Positions 20,794 through 31,628 of a DNA stretch of 64,000 nucleotides are shown here, piece by piece. Source of the stretch: Pomphorhynchus laevis (lineage: Eukaryota; Acanthocephala; Palaeacanthocephala; Echinorhynchida; Pomphorhynchidae); the NCBI GenBank assembly GCA_012934845.2, contig WNNJ02003454.1, positions 1 to 64,000 of the forward strand, given 5' to 3'. Position numbers and translations under genes: made by a program. The notes under the pieces were generated by a model. The model made no database searches and had not been told where the DNA came from. It saw nothing but the letters and a program-made list of their open reading frames with translations. How positions within the stretch are numbered: the stretch's first letter is position 1; each line of letters opens with the position of its first letter.

Positions 20794-20912
20794 GAAATTA
20801 AACGGATGTCAATATTTAACGAAGGCAGCTGTGTTATGCCAATTTATGTTACAACGATTTTTACAAGAATGCGAGAAAACAGGAATATTTATTTGATTAC
20901 AAAAATCTAATA

Positions 20913-20935
20913 TTTCGACGGCACGCTATCTGCAG
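20913..20935 (-). ncRNA. decayed hammerhead-like motif of PLE-B1
   Basis: CTGCAGA...GAAATA on the minus strand. Relative to PLE-B2 it lost bases and pairing, and shares this loss with PLE-B3. Confidence 0.3.
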
Positions 20936-21077
20936 CGTCTAGAAATAAAACACATTGGTAAAAGGAAGTAGAAAGTGCAAAAAAAACACTAAAATACGCA
21001 CTACTGCTTGTTCATCCATTGTCCATCTGTACTGATGGTGGCAAACACAAATTTCTAGCAACCAAGTTAAAACTAAG

Positions 21078-23380
21078 CTATAATGTGATGCCTGCTTTAT
21101 TGTTAGGGACTATGTAATCTTTAAAAGTCTCAAGATACATAGCTTCAATAATTTTACGCTTTGTTTTGTTAGTTTCTTTCCTCAGTGGTGTAATTAGGTT
21201 AATGTCTATTAAGTGGTTATTAACACTTATGTGTTGAGAAATGGCACAAGAGGATGTATGCATATGTATTACAGATGAGTGTTCTTTGGCACGGATAGCT
21301 AAAGGTCTTCCTGTTTGGCCCATATATATTTTCTTACACTGGAGGCATGGAAAATTGTAGACAACACCGGCTGATTCAAATTCTGGTTTTAGTTTAAACA
21401 TGCAGGATAGCCTAGGTAGTGAACGAGTGAAGGGAAATATGTCATCTCTATATAGACCGAGATTGCTACACATTAATAAATGTGCCTTCTGGTTGATGAA
21501 TGGGACCTCGATGAACTTTTTCCCTTCAATTACAGATCGTTGTCTTTGATCATTTATATGAGACAGACATGATGGAATGCGCGATTAATGATATTAGGTG
21601 GAAAGTCTGCTTGTTTTAGTAGAAAATAGATATTATTTAATTCATCCCGAAGTAAATGTTCATTTGAGCAAATACGATGTGCTCGCAGGAATAGGGATCG
21701 TGTCTGTGACGTTTTCCATTTTACAGGTGAATGAGATGACCAGCTAGTTACAATGTTAAGGATATCCTTCATGTGCACTGTTGTACGAATTGGATTACCT
21801 AGCAATACCTTTACGCCCAAAAAACTAATGAGGTTGTTATCAGGGTGTTCAATACTCCAATTAATAATATTATCTTTAGAATTTAGGACTTCAATAATAG
21901 AATCGTCTGGAGATAAATCAGAATCAAATGCCATTAATGCATCATCCACATAACGCACGTAGAATCTTAGGCTGGGTAAGCGTTGGTAAATGTCACCCTC
22001 CATATTTCAGAAATAAATCTCAGCCAATGCTTGTCCTAATGGAGATTCCATTGCGACACCGTTAGATTGGACATACATGTTTTTGTTGAACACAAAATGG
22101 TTTTTGTCAGTGCAGAACGAGATGAGTTCAAACCATTCAAAAAACCGAGTGTCCAGTTATGTTTCTTATCAGTCAGTAAATGACTCGCGAGTTTTTTAGC
22201 ACCAACCAGAGGTACATTAGTAAATAGTGATAGTACATCTGCGGTAATTAGGTGACAATCGTGATTCAGATTTTTAACTCAAGTCGCAAAATCATGTCCG
22301 TCTTTAATGGATGATTCAGTCATACTCATCTGCAGCTGTAGTTTTTTTTAATGAATTTTGCTAGTTTATGACTAAAGCTGTTGTACGAGGCGATGACTGG
22401 TCGTACGGAGCAAACAGATTTATGCACTTTAGGAAGCAAATACATAAATGAAGGCTTAGCATTACTAGATCTAATGAGTCTATAGTCCGAAAGAGGTATT
22501 TTTTCGGTTTTGTATAAGTTAAGCATATACTTGTTAAATTTTATTTCCATTGAATTAGTAGGATCTATTGAAATAGGGGTAAATTGACCACCTTCCAGTA
22601 CTTCTTCACCGAATTTAATGTAATCATTGCGATCCAGCACCAGCATTGTTTTTCATTTGTCTGATCGGCATATAGCTAGATTATCGTTGTTGTGTAGTTC
22701 TTTTAAAAAATTGATCACAGATCTGTCGATATTATAGAATGAACGAGTTGACATATTCATGTAATTAGCATAAGACTGGATAATCTTTTGGGAAACATTA
22801 GATGGGGAAAGATCAACATAAGATAGATCCTGAAGTATCTTCTCCACTCCAAATGGATGTCAACAATATCATATTTTATAGGTAAAACAAAATTAGGGCC
22901 GAGTGACAATGCTGCTGTTTCTGATTCGCTCAGAGAATATGATCACCAATTATATACTACAGGTTTGGCAAAGTCAACAATAGATGATAGTCTAGGAGTG
23001 CTGGTAGTGATTGAGTATGCCGTTTTAGGATATTACAAATCTTAGACTAGTGATTTGTACGGATGACATATTCACGTTGGGTCAATCAGGATTGCAAATA
23101 TATGCGGGTAAGTTTAAAAACATCAACGGGAAGTACGGCATACAGATGAGAATAACACACACTTAGATTTTGATAAATAGTTTTTAGATCGTTTTTCGTT
23201 TCTAATTGCCAATTTGATTAGTTGCTTTTGAAATTTGGTTTGTTAAGAAGAATCTTTAAATGGTCGTATACCGGTATTGATGCGGGCACAATTGAGCCGT
23301 ATTCGCAGTCTCAAACATTTCTTCAAAAACCGGATTGATAGCAATATTCGTAGTGATTAGATTTCGGTCCTTTCCACATG
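21078..23380 (-). pseudogene. PLE-B1 RT plus GIY-YIG polyprotein, broken
   Basis: N-terminal helical region 22900-23380 (LSESETAALSLGPNF at about 22905). 22653-22847: INFLKELHNNDNLAICRSDK. 22326-22646: MLVLDRNDYIKFGEEVL and FMYLLPKVHKSVCSVRPVIA. 21554-22003: RT active site FYVRYVDDALMAFD and ISFLGVKVLLGN. 21078-21473: GIY-YIG core VVYNFPCLQCKKIYMGQTGR with AIRAKEH and a basic C-terminus. Domain order is typical of PLEs. Frame breaks separate the blocks; the catalytic YVDD is retained. Confidence 0.87.
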
Positions 23381-23431
23381 TCTCAAAAGGCGAGAAAACA
23401 GGAATATTTATTTGATTACAAAAATCCAATA

Positions 23432-23462
23432 TTTCGACGGCACTACATCACGTCATCTTCAG
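23432..23462 (-). ncRNA. hammerhead-like core of PLE-B2
   Basis: Minus strand CTGAAGA, GACG/CGTC stem with a loop, GAAATA. Fits CUGANGA - stem II - GAAA; best-preserved version in the PLE-B family here. Confidence 0.6.
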
Positions 23463-23605
23463 GGTCTAGAAATAAAACACATTAGTAAAAGGAATTAGAA
23501 AGTGCAAAAAAAAATAATAAAAAATATATAAAAAATTGTTTATCCATTGTCCATCTGTACTGATGGGGGTAAACACAAATTTCTAGCAACCAAGTTAAAA
23601 GTAAG

Positions 23606-24001
23606 CTATAATGGGATGCCTGCTTTATTGTCAGGGACTATGTAATCTTTAAAAGTTTCAAGATACATAGCTTCGATAATTTTACGCAATGTTTTGTTAG
23701 TTTCTTTCCTCAGATGTGTAATTAGGTTAATGTCCATTAAGTGGTTATTAACACTTATGTGTTGAGAAATGGCACAAGAGGATGTATGCATATGTATTAC
23801 ATATGAGTGTTTTTTGGCACGGATAGCTAAAGGTCTTCCTGTTTGGCCCATATATATTTTCTTACACTGGAGGCACGGAAAATTGTAGATAACACCGGCT
23901 GATTCAAATTCTGGTTTTAGTTTAAACATACAGGATAGCCTAGGTAGTGAACGAGTGAAGGGAAATATGTCATCTCTACATAGACCGAGATTGCTACACA
24001 T
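23606..24001 (-). pseudogene. PLE-B2 GIY-YIG endonuclease
   Basis: 131-codon frame almost identical to 21078-21473: VIYNFPCLQCKKIYMGQTGR, AIRAKKH, SQHISVNNHLMD. The RT portion upstream is cut off by LINE-B2. Remnant of the PLE polyprotein. Confidence 0.87.
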
Positions 24002-24267
24002 TAATAAATGTGCCTTCTGGTTGATGAATGAGACCTCGATGAACTTTTTCCCTTCAATTGCAGATCGTTGTCTTTGATCATTTATGATGCGACGGCATGA
24101 TGAAATGCGCGATTAATGATATTAGGTGGAAAGTCTGCTTGTTTTAGTAGAAAATAGATATAATTCATTTTATGCCGAAGTGAATGTTCTTAAAAAAAGA
24201 TTTATTTTAACGTGGCAAATGCGTGCCAGCGCATGCTTACATGACCACAACAAAACAAAACTGTGAA

Positions 24268-25953
24268 TCAGGTGTCGAGAAGGTGTGAACGGAGAAGGTG
24301 TTTGAATGTGATAAAGGAGGGAGCGCAGCGGACGTCGAGAGGGAGTTGATTCCAGGCGAGTGAGGCGGCGACGAGGAAGGATCGGAGACCGTAGTTGTTG
24401 GAGTAATTAGGAACGTGGAGTAAGAGGGTATGACAGGAACGAAGCGATTGCGAGGTGTGGCGAGTATCGTTTAAGAAAGGAAGGTTGATGAACGATGGGG
24501 AGCCGACAGCGATGAGACGAAAAGTAACGAGAAGAAGGCGGAGTTTGATGCGGATGTGGATGGTGGGCCAGGAGAGTTGGGCAAAATATGTGGATGTGTG
24601 GTCGAAGCAACGGAGACGAAAGAGCACTCGAACGGCGGTGTTGATTATTCGTTGTAGGGGTAGGATGATGGATTTTGGAGAATTGGCGAAAAGTCTAAGG
24701 CAGTAATTGATTTTAGGGAAAAGAAGCGATGAAAGAAGAGGCATACAAGAACGGAAGTCGATAAGGGGGCGGATACGGCGGATGTCACGAAGAATTAAGT
24801 TAGACGAGCGGACCTTGTCACGGACGAAGGGTTTAAGGGAAAGATGATCATCGAAATGGAAGCCTAAGAAAGTGAGATTGTGGACTATAGGGATGATCGA
24901 TGAGGCAAAAGATACAATGGGAGGAGATATGCTTGGTTTACTGGGAAGGATCCACATTATTTTGGACTTTTCTGCGTTTAGAACGAGATGAAGATTGGAG
25001 AGACGCTTGTAGATAGAAGAGACACAGTTGGAGGCAGAAATGCCGATATCGTGTATGCGATGGGCGAGTGCATGATCATAGATTAGAATGTCATCGTCGT
25101 ATTGCATGACGTTAAAGGAGTAAGGTTTGATAAACGGAGAGAGATCGCCCAGCAAAAGAGAGAAAAGCAGGGGACCTAGGACTGAACCTTGTGGGACCCC
25201 GCAAAAAATAGGGATGGGAGGGGAGGATGATGAATTAGAACAGACGCGAAAGGAACGGTCGGATAGATATGAGGCGAACCAAGCTACGGAGGAGGAAGAA
25301 AAGCCGTAATCATAACGAAGGCGAGAAAGGAGGACGGAGTGGTCGACAATGTCGAATGCGGAGGAGAGGTCGAGGGAGATGAGAACACTATATAGAGCCT
25401 TGTTTCGAGAAATGAGTAAGTCGTTGTACACTTTTATGCATGCGATTTCTGTCGAGTGATTAGAGCGGAACGCGGATTGGAAAGGAGGGTACAGATTGGA
25501 TGAGGAGAGATAAGCGTTGATTTGTATTATAATTAGGCGTTCTAAGAGCTTTGAAAGAGTAGGGAGTAGTGAAATGGGGCGATAGCTAGAAGGAAGGGAG
25601 GGGTCGAGCGATTGTTTCTTAAGGAGGGGACGAACGATTGCGGATTTCCAGTGTGAAGGGAAGATACGACTGCGGATGGACGAGTTAAACAAGGTTGTGA
25701 GAAATGGGGATATCGATGAGCATATAGATTTTAATATGTGGGTAGGCAGGGGATCGGCAGGTGAGGTTTTGTTGGGCAAGGACATGAGGACAGATGATAC
25801 TTCTGTAGGTGATACAGGGAGAAGATGAAAGAGTTCCGGAAGGATGAGAGTAGACTGGGCAGAGTGGGATAGGATGGAGACCGGGGTGTGAGAGTGCAGC
25901 GTGGATACTTGAAGTCGCCTAGAACGAGTGAAGGGATTGAGGACAAAGAACAA
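24268..25953 (-). pseudogene. LINE-B2 reverse transcriptase
   Basis: Open 561-codon frame covering the RT and the C-terminal region: SYRPISLLPTLSKLLERL, LISLDLSSAFDIVDHSVL, FCGVPQGSVLGPLLFSLLLGDL, MQYDDDILIY with catalytic aspartates, LTFLGFHFDDHLSL, and the CR1/L2-type end SLAWNQLPLDVRCAPSFITF. The RT itself is uninterrupted, but the upstream endonuclease is out of frame and the linker is deleted, so the ORF2 as a whole is not intact. Confidence 0.87.
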
Positions 25954-26421
25954 TGAGAAAGGAGGTCAGCGAGTTCGGTAAAAATAAGGCTGTAGGAGCT
26001 GATGAACCAGGACGGTATACAATGGCGAGATCTAGAGTGATCGGGTTAGAATAACGACAAGTGAGCAATTCAAAAGAGCAAGGACTGAAAGGGGGATTGA
26101 TTTTGCGAAGAGACGCTGGGTGACACGCGAATGCGACGATGCCACCATGATTAGAGAATTTAGAAGGGCATGAGCTGAGGGGCGGGCGGATTCGACTAGG
26201 GAGCAACCGGCAGAGAGCAGACGGCGAATGGAAAGGTCGTCGGAATCTGAGTGCCAGGATTCAGTGAGGCAGAAGAGATCGATGGATTGCTGGGTGAATA
26301 GGTTGAGGATAAGATCGGATTTATTGAAAATAGATCTAGTGTTGAGGAGACCGAGGCGGAAACCGTGTGCTGTGGCGAAAGAGACTAGTGGAGAAGACAC
26401 ATAGGAGAGATGGAGCGCCAT
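25919..26421 (-). pseudogene. LINE-B2 APE-type endonuclease remnant
   Basis: 26032-26421 reads GFRLGLLNTRSIFNKSDLIL and IDLFCLTESWHSDSDD, the start of a CR1/L2 endonuclease with the catalytic glutamate in TES. 25919-26206 in another frame has GGIVAFACHP and LAIVYRPGSSAP. Later catalytic blocks are missing. 26422-26786 continues LINE sequence without a clear domain. Confidence 0.75.
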
Positions 26422-27119
26422 CGAATTTTTGGACGGGTGTGGACAACTTGAAAATTTCCGTCTATGTTTCGGATGGCGAGTGATGTTTCGCCGTTTTCCT
26501 CGCGACGGCGTTTTTCGATGCGGGCTGAAGAGATTTAAGCGATTTCGGAAGGGGCGCGATCGGGGAAAATTCGAGTGGTTGAAGATGACATGAGTTTGAA
26601 TCGTTGAGAGAGGACAGAAGACGCGTGAGAGCGATGCTTGAAAACAATTTTTAGGAGAGGGGGCTGGGAAGGATTAGATTGAGAAGATTTGTTTAGACGG
26701 ATGAATGCGACAGGAGAAATGTCCTTGAAAAAGGTCGGTTTATCCGCATGAACAATAGACGAGAGGATGGATCTGAAGGCGGAAAGCAAATACGATGTGC
26801 TCGCAGGAATAGGGATCGTGTCTGTGACGTTTTTCATTTTACAGGTGAATGAGATGACCAGCTAGTTACAATATTAGGGATATCCTTCCTGTGCACTGTT
26901 GTACGGATTGGATTACCTAGCAATATCTTTACGTCGAAAAACCTAATTCAGTTGTTATCAGGGTGTTCAATACTCCAATTAATAACATTATCTTTAGAAT
27001 TTAGGTCTTCAATAATAATCACTTAATAACCACTTAATGGACATTAACCTAATTACACCACTTGGAACAGAAACTAACAAAACAAAGCGCAAAATTATCG
27101 AAGCTATGCATCTTGAGAC

Positions 27120-28315
27120 TTTGAATCACGATTGTAACCTAATTACAGCAGATGTAATATCACTATTTCCTAATGTACCCCTGGTTGATGCTATAACACT
27201 CGCGAGTCATTTACTGACTGATAAGGAACATAACTGGCACTCGGTTTTTTGAATGGTTTGAACTCATCTCGTTCTGCACTGACAAAAACCATTTTGTGTT
27301 CAACAAAAATATGTATGTCCAATCTATTGGTGTCGCAATGAGATCTCCATTAGTACCAGCGTTGACTGGGATTTATTTACGAAATTGGGAGGGTGACATT
27401 TATTAACGCTTACCCAACCTAAGATTCTACGTGCGTCACGTGGATAATGCATTTATGGCATTTGATTCTGATTTATCTCCAGACGATTTTATTATTGAAT
27501 TCCTAAATTCTAAAGATAATATTATTAATTGGAGTATTGAACACCCTGATAACAACCTCATTAGTTTTTTGGGCGTAAAGGTATTGCTAGGTAATCCAAT
27601 TCGTACAACAGTGCACATGAAGGATATCCTTAACATTGTAACTAGCTGGTCATCTCATTCACCTGTAAAATGGAAAACGTCACAGACACGATCCCTATTC
27701 CTGCGAGCACATCGTATTTGCTCAAATGAACATTTACTTCGGGATGAATTAAATAATATCTATTTTCTACTAAAACAAGCAGACTTTCCACCTAATATCA
27801 TTAATCGCGCATTCCATCATGTCTGTCTCATATAAATGATCAAAGACAATAAATGATCTGTAATTGAAGGGAAAAAGTTCATCGGCGTCCCATTTATTAG
27901 CCAGAAGGCACATTCTTTAATGTGTAGCAATCTCGGTCTATGTATAGATGGCATATTTCACTTCACTCGTTCACTACCTAGGGTATCCAGTATGTTCAAA
28001 CTAAAACCAGAATTTGAATCAGCCGGTGTTGTCTACAATTTTCCATGCCTCCAGTGTAAGAAAATATATATGGGCCAAACAGGAAGATCGTTAGCTATCC
28101 GTGCCAAAGAACACTCATCATTAATACATATGCATACATCCTCTTGTGCCATTTCTCAACACATAAGTGTTAATAACCACTTAATAGACATTAACCTAAT
28201 TACACTACTGAGGAAAGAAACTAACAAAACAAAGCGTAAAATTATTGAAGCTATGTATCTTGAGACTTTTAAAGATTGCATAGTGACTAACAATAAAGCA
28301 GGCATCACATTATAG
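27120..28315 (+). pseudogene. PLE-B3 RT plus GIY-YIG, broken
   Basis: RT motif A region CNLITADVISLFPNVPLVDA (27127-27186). 27431-27835: RHVDNAFMAFD, where the PLE-B1 active site YVDDA is changed, then ISFLGVKVLLGN. 27920-28315: GIY-YIG VVYNFPCLQCKKIYMGQTGR with AIRAKEHSS. Otherwise very like PLE-B1. Confidence 0.83.
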
Positions 28316-28455
28316 CTTAGTTTTAACTTGGTTGCTAGAAATTTGTGTTTACCACCATCAGTACAGATGGACAATGGATGAACAAGCAGTAGTGCGTATT
28401 TTAGTGTTTTTTTTGCACTTTCTACTTCATTTTACCAATATTTTATTTCTAGACG

Positions 28456-28478
28456 CTGCAGATAGCGTGCCGTCGAAA
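28456..28478 (+). ncRNA. decayed hammerhead-like motif of PLE-B3
   Basis: CTGCAGA...GAAATA, the same shortened version as PLE-B1. Confidence 0.3.
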
Positions 28479-28599
28479 TATTTGATTTTTGTAATCAAAT
28501 AAATATTCCTGTTTCCTCGCCTTTATGTAATAATTCGGATTGGAAACGAATTTTCACTATGTTATAACGAACTTCAGAAAGATAAATAAGTATGTCAGA

Positions 28600-30600
28600 A
28601 TGAAGAATTATTGATACGCAGTCACAACCGAAAATTGTTTAAAAAGGCGAATAAAATCACGGAGAGAAGAATATTTTCAATATTTACTAGATGAGGCACT
28701 ATATTTGCCGGCTGATAGAGACAAATCTAAGAAATGTCAATGGGAAAAATTAAAATAGAATGCTATCGACATTATAAAGTTCATTCATGCGGGAAAATTG
28801 GGAAGGCATTTAGATTGATAAAGAAAGATGAATCTTCCAACATCATGGACATTGATGATGAAGTGAATTGGAAAACCGTAGTGTAACATCTAAAAAAACT
28901 GCATCCCGATGACTCAATCACATATTGGCAATGAATCAGATATAATAAAGACGGCTTGTAATACTCGGAGGTCAGCTGGCTCCTCTGGAGTGAATGCGAT
29001 AAGTTGCTGTCATTTTTGACGGCTTTTGAAAAATAATCAATATGTTTAGCAAGCTTTATTAAAGCTTGCTAAATTATTAAGCTTCGAAATTAAATTTCAT
29101 AAGTGCATTCAATTCAGTTGTTCAGTTTTTCGCAAATCAGTGTATTTTTTCAAGCAGTATCCACCGCCTCAAGAAACCTATTTCAGATTTTAGAAATGAA
29201 TCGAGATGTTTAGTAAACATTATAAAAGATTTCACCATAGAAATGCATGCTTAGAAAAACTTGATTAGTTACACTTTAAGTCGTTTGGTAATTATAAATA
29301 AGAATCCAGGAGTCCGACTAGTTATTGTGAGGGAAACTTTCAGTAGAATTATCGGTAAAGCGATATAAGCAAATATAAAATTTCACAAATATATATAAAC
29401 TAACTATGCGCCAGTCAAGAGTTGAGATTGAATTTGCTATTCACGCAGTCGAAACTCATTATTAACTTCAAACCACAAATGCCGTTAATGCATTTAACAA
29501 CCTTCATATATGTATGAGGGTTTGCAGCACTAACTAATGTGCTGCAAAATATGTATAACAGTGATGGCTCACAATTAACTGAAGATTGACTAACTTTGAA
29601 TGCAAAAGGTTTTATTAAAGGCAATCCTTTATCAATAGAAAACGTGTAGAAAGAGATAAAGCGATGTGTACAAAAATTCATATTGGCATACTAAAATTCT
29701 AAATTAATGTGTCAACCGTATATTGAGTAAAACAGAATATGAGTTATACAACTATCGCCAACAAATCAGAAATCAGATTTGAGAATCAAACAATAAAGGA
29801 TTTGAGATAATACAGTCACAACTTATTCAAAGCTCAGATGGTGTCATTAAAACAGTACTGATACAATCAAACACGACAGGGTTTTACCTGTTAAACATTA
29901 TAACTATTATTAATTATTGTTAACGTCATACGTAATATATACACCAGATAATTTCTTAAATATATATGAATTTCATGACGTCCCACCGGTGAGGTATGAT
30001 TGGAATACTAAAGAAAAGATATTTGATTGTACTTGTGGGATATCCGAAGATACCGAACAAACCCTATTATGTAAAACGTGTGGTTTCAATTTTATTCGCT
30101 ATGAAATCATATCAGCACACAACAACTAGAGATCAAGAGGCACGTGCAGATGTCGCTAACAACGAACTATAAGGTAATGTTTTAGAGCGGTCCTTTATGG
30201 ACATTTGTTGTTTTAATACTCTTGCACCTTCATATTCTTAAGAACGGGTAGGGAACCATTTGAATATTACAAAAAACTGAAAAAATGCAAAGTATATAGA
30301 ACGCATTGTGAAGATAGAAAAAGACTTTTCACCCAATGATATTTTCAACAGTAAATGATATTATACCTATTGTTTTGAATATAATGGCATCGAGTATGAT
30401 GACCAGAAATCCAAAATGGTATGTGTGTTACATTAGAACATTGAGATTTAGTATTTTGATAAAAATAGCAAAGGCGGTATCTTTAATGTTAAGAAGGATA
30501 TCAAAGAAATAAACATACTGATGATAAATAAACAGCAACCACGAATAATCAGTTAGAGGAATAATCAGGAATGTATGATATCTATCTGTACCAAAATATG
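28600..30600 (+). mobile_element. RLE-LINE copy R2, heavily decayed
   Basis: No long frame survives, but plus-strand pieces follow the order of copy R3: 28680-28910 (YLLDEALYLPADRDKSKKCQWEKL, then HAGKLG...WKTVV...LHP), 29440-29500 (NAVNAFNNL, RT motif A as in DAKNAFNKI at 39700), 29600-29640 (AKGFIKGNPLS, cf. KEGFTQGDPFA), and 30030-30330 (CTCGISEDTEQTLLCKTC zinc finger, then LERSFMDICCFNTLAPSY, cf. MERTFFDVCTVNSNAPSY). Many breaks. Identification is by eye. Confidence 0.6.
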
Positions 30601-30614
30601 ATCTTAAAACGGTG

Positions 30615-30755
30615 TATAGATCGTTAATATCGTCGTAAGATCGTCGTATAGATCGTTGTAAAGGATTGATAAAGGATCGTTGTAAAGGATTAAGATCGTT
30701 GTAAAGGATCGTTGTAAAGGATTAAGATCGTTGTAAAGGATTGTTGTAAAGAATT
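30615..30755. repeat. tandem repeat around GATCGTTGTAAAGGATT
   Basis: Several imperfect copies of a unit of about 17-23 bp just beyond the RLE domain of copy R2, possibly the 3' tail of that element. 30756-31084 holds nothing I can assign. Confidence 0.7.
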
Positions 30756-31194
30756 TGTCATTAATTTGTATGCTAGTTATCTCAAATGTATGTGTTTTTT
30801 ATCTCAAATGTAATAATGTTTTTATATAATAATATTTTTATATTGTTTTTATTTATTATATTGCTTAGATTTACAATTCGAGGTTACCCGCAAATGGGTC
30901 CCGATATTATTACTTCTTAACAAAAACGATGTCAGCATTTTCGGAAATAAATGCTGTTTTAAACAGGATTTCGACGCGTAGATCTTGGGGCTCGTAAACA
31001 GGCAGAGGCGGCCTGGACAAGCTCAAAGCCTATTTTCCGTTTCACCAGGACGAATGCGTAATCGTAGTGTGCATTGCGTAGACTAGAATTACCTAAATAT
31101 TTATATTTCATAATATTTTCATAATAGTAATAATACAAAACATGAAAAGAGTACCATTTGGCAACACAATAAAAAGCGAACATTTTTTGTGATA

Positions 31195-31222
31195 TTTCGA
31201 TCTTGACATAGATCATCATCAA
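31195..31222 (-). ncRNA. hammerhead-like core of PLE-F
   Basis: Minus strand TTGATGA, one bulged T, GATCT/AGATC stem, GAAATA. One core change (C3 to U). Confidence 0.5.
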
Positions 31223-31479
31223 ACATCTGTAAAATACAAAATACAAATTACATTAAATTGTAACTTATCTAATTTAGTAGTATTTAAAAAATTTTAATGT
31301 ATTTACGAATCCTTCATCTTTGCGATTGATAGTAGGATTCATCTCTTTGATGAATATCGCTTCGAAAATTCGTAAATTCACAACATTACCTTCGTTAATT
31401 AAAGCTTTTGTATTATCAATTATTTCTTTTTAGCTACCCTAATGTCATGTTCATCTTCCATATGCTTCTTAATCGCACC

Positions 31480-31490
31480 GCTATATGAAT
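31480..31490. repeat. target-site duplication of LINE-A2 (3' side)
   Basis: GCTATATGAAT, identical to 35401-35411. The uninterrupted mirror arm has a single copy at 43665-43675, confirming it as the empty site. Confidence 0.95.
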
Positions 31491-31628
31491 AAAGATAAAG
31501 ATAAAGATTTTCTTAATACTAAATAAACATTCCCCGATGGGGGAGACAATAAGGAAGAAAAATTACAGAAAAGAAAAGTAGTCAATAAGTAACATTACTT
31601 CACTAACTTCTTCAGGTCTCCTCCATGT

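Larger units (their letters stand above)
20870..23387 (-). mobile_element. PLE-B1, full-span broken Penelope-like element
   Basis: Minus strand. The 3' end at about 20870 (GCGAGAAAACAGGAATATTT) is shared with PLE-B2 (23388) and PLE-B3 (28528). The 5' end directly abuts the PLE-B2 3' end, making a head-to-tail tandem. N-terminal, RT and GIY-YIG parts are all present in order with several breaks. Confidence 0.88.
24191..26786 (-). mobile_element. LINE-B2, CR1/L2-like LINE inserted in PLE-B2
   Basis: Minus-strand LINE carrying endonuclease and RT. The 3' end (24191) has the same terminal sequence and T-run as LINE-B1. The 5' part reaches about 26786 and may include part of an upstream region. 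An internal deletion relative to LINE-B1 removes much of the endonuclease-RT linker. GC content is well above its surroundings. Confidence 0.88.
23388..27022 (-). mobile_element. PLE-B2, interrupted by LINE-B2
   Basis: Minus-strand PLE-B in two pieces, 23388-24190 (3' end and GIY-YIG) and 26787-27022 (RT part), separated by LINE-B2. Compared with PLE-B1 about 7 bp are missing at the insertion point and no target duplication is seen. At 27022 it meets PLE-B3 in opposite orientation. Confidence 0.85.
27023..28528 (+). mobile_element. PLE-B3, rearranged plus-strand copy
   Basis: Plus-strand PLE-B. It begins with a stray piece of GIY-YIG C-terminus (27037-27120), then jumps to the RT region and continues through GIY-YIG to the 3' end at 28528. 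PLE-B2 and PLE-B3 are head-to-head. Broken in several places. Confidence 0.85.
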
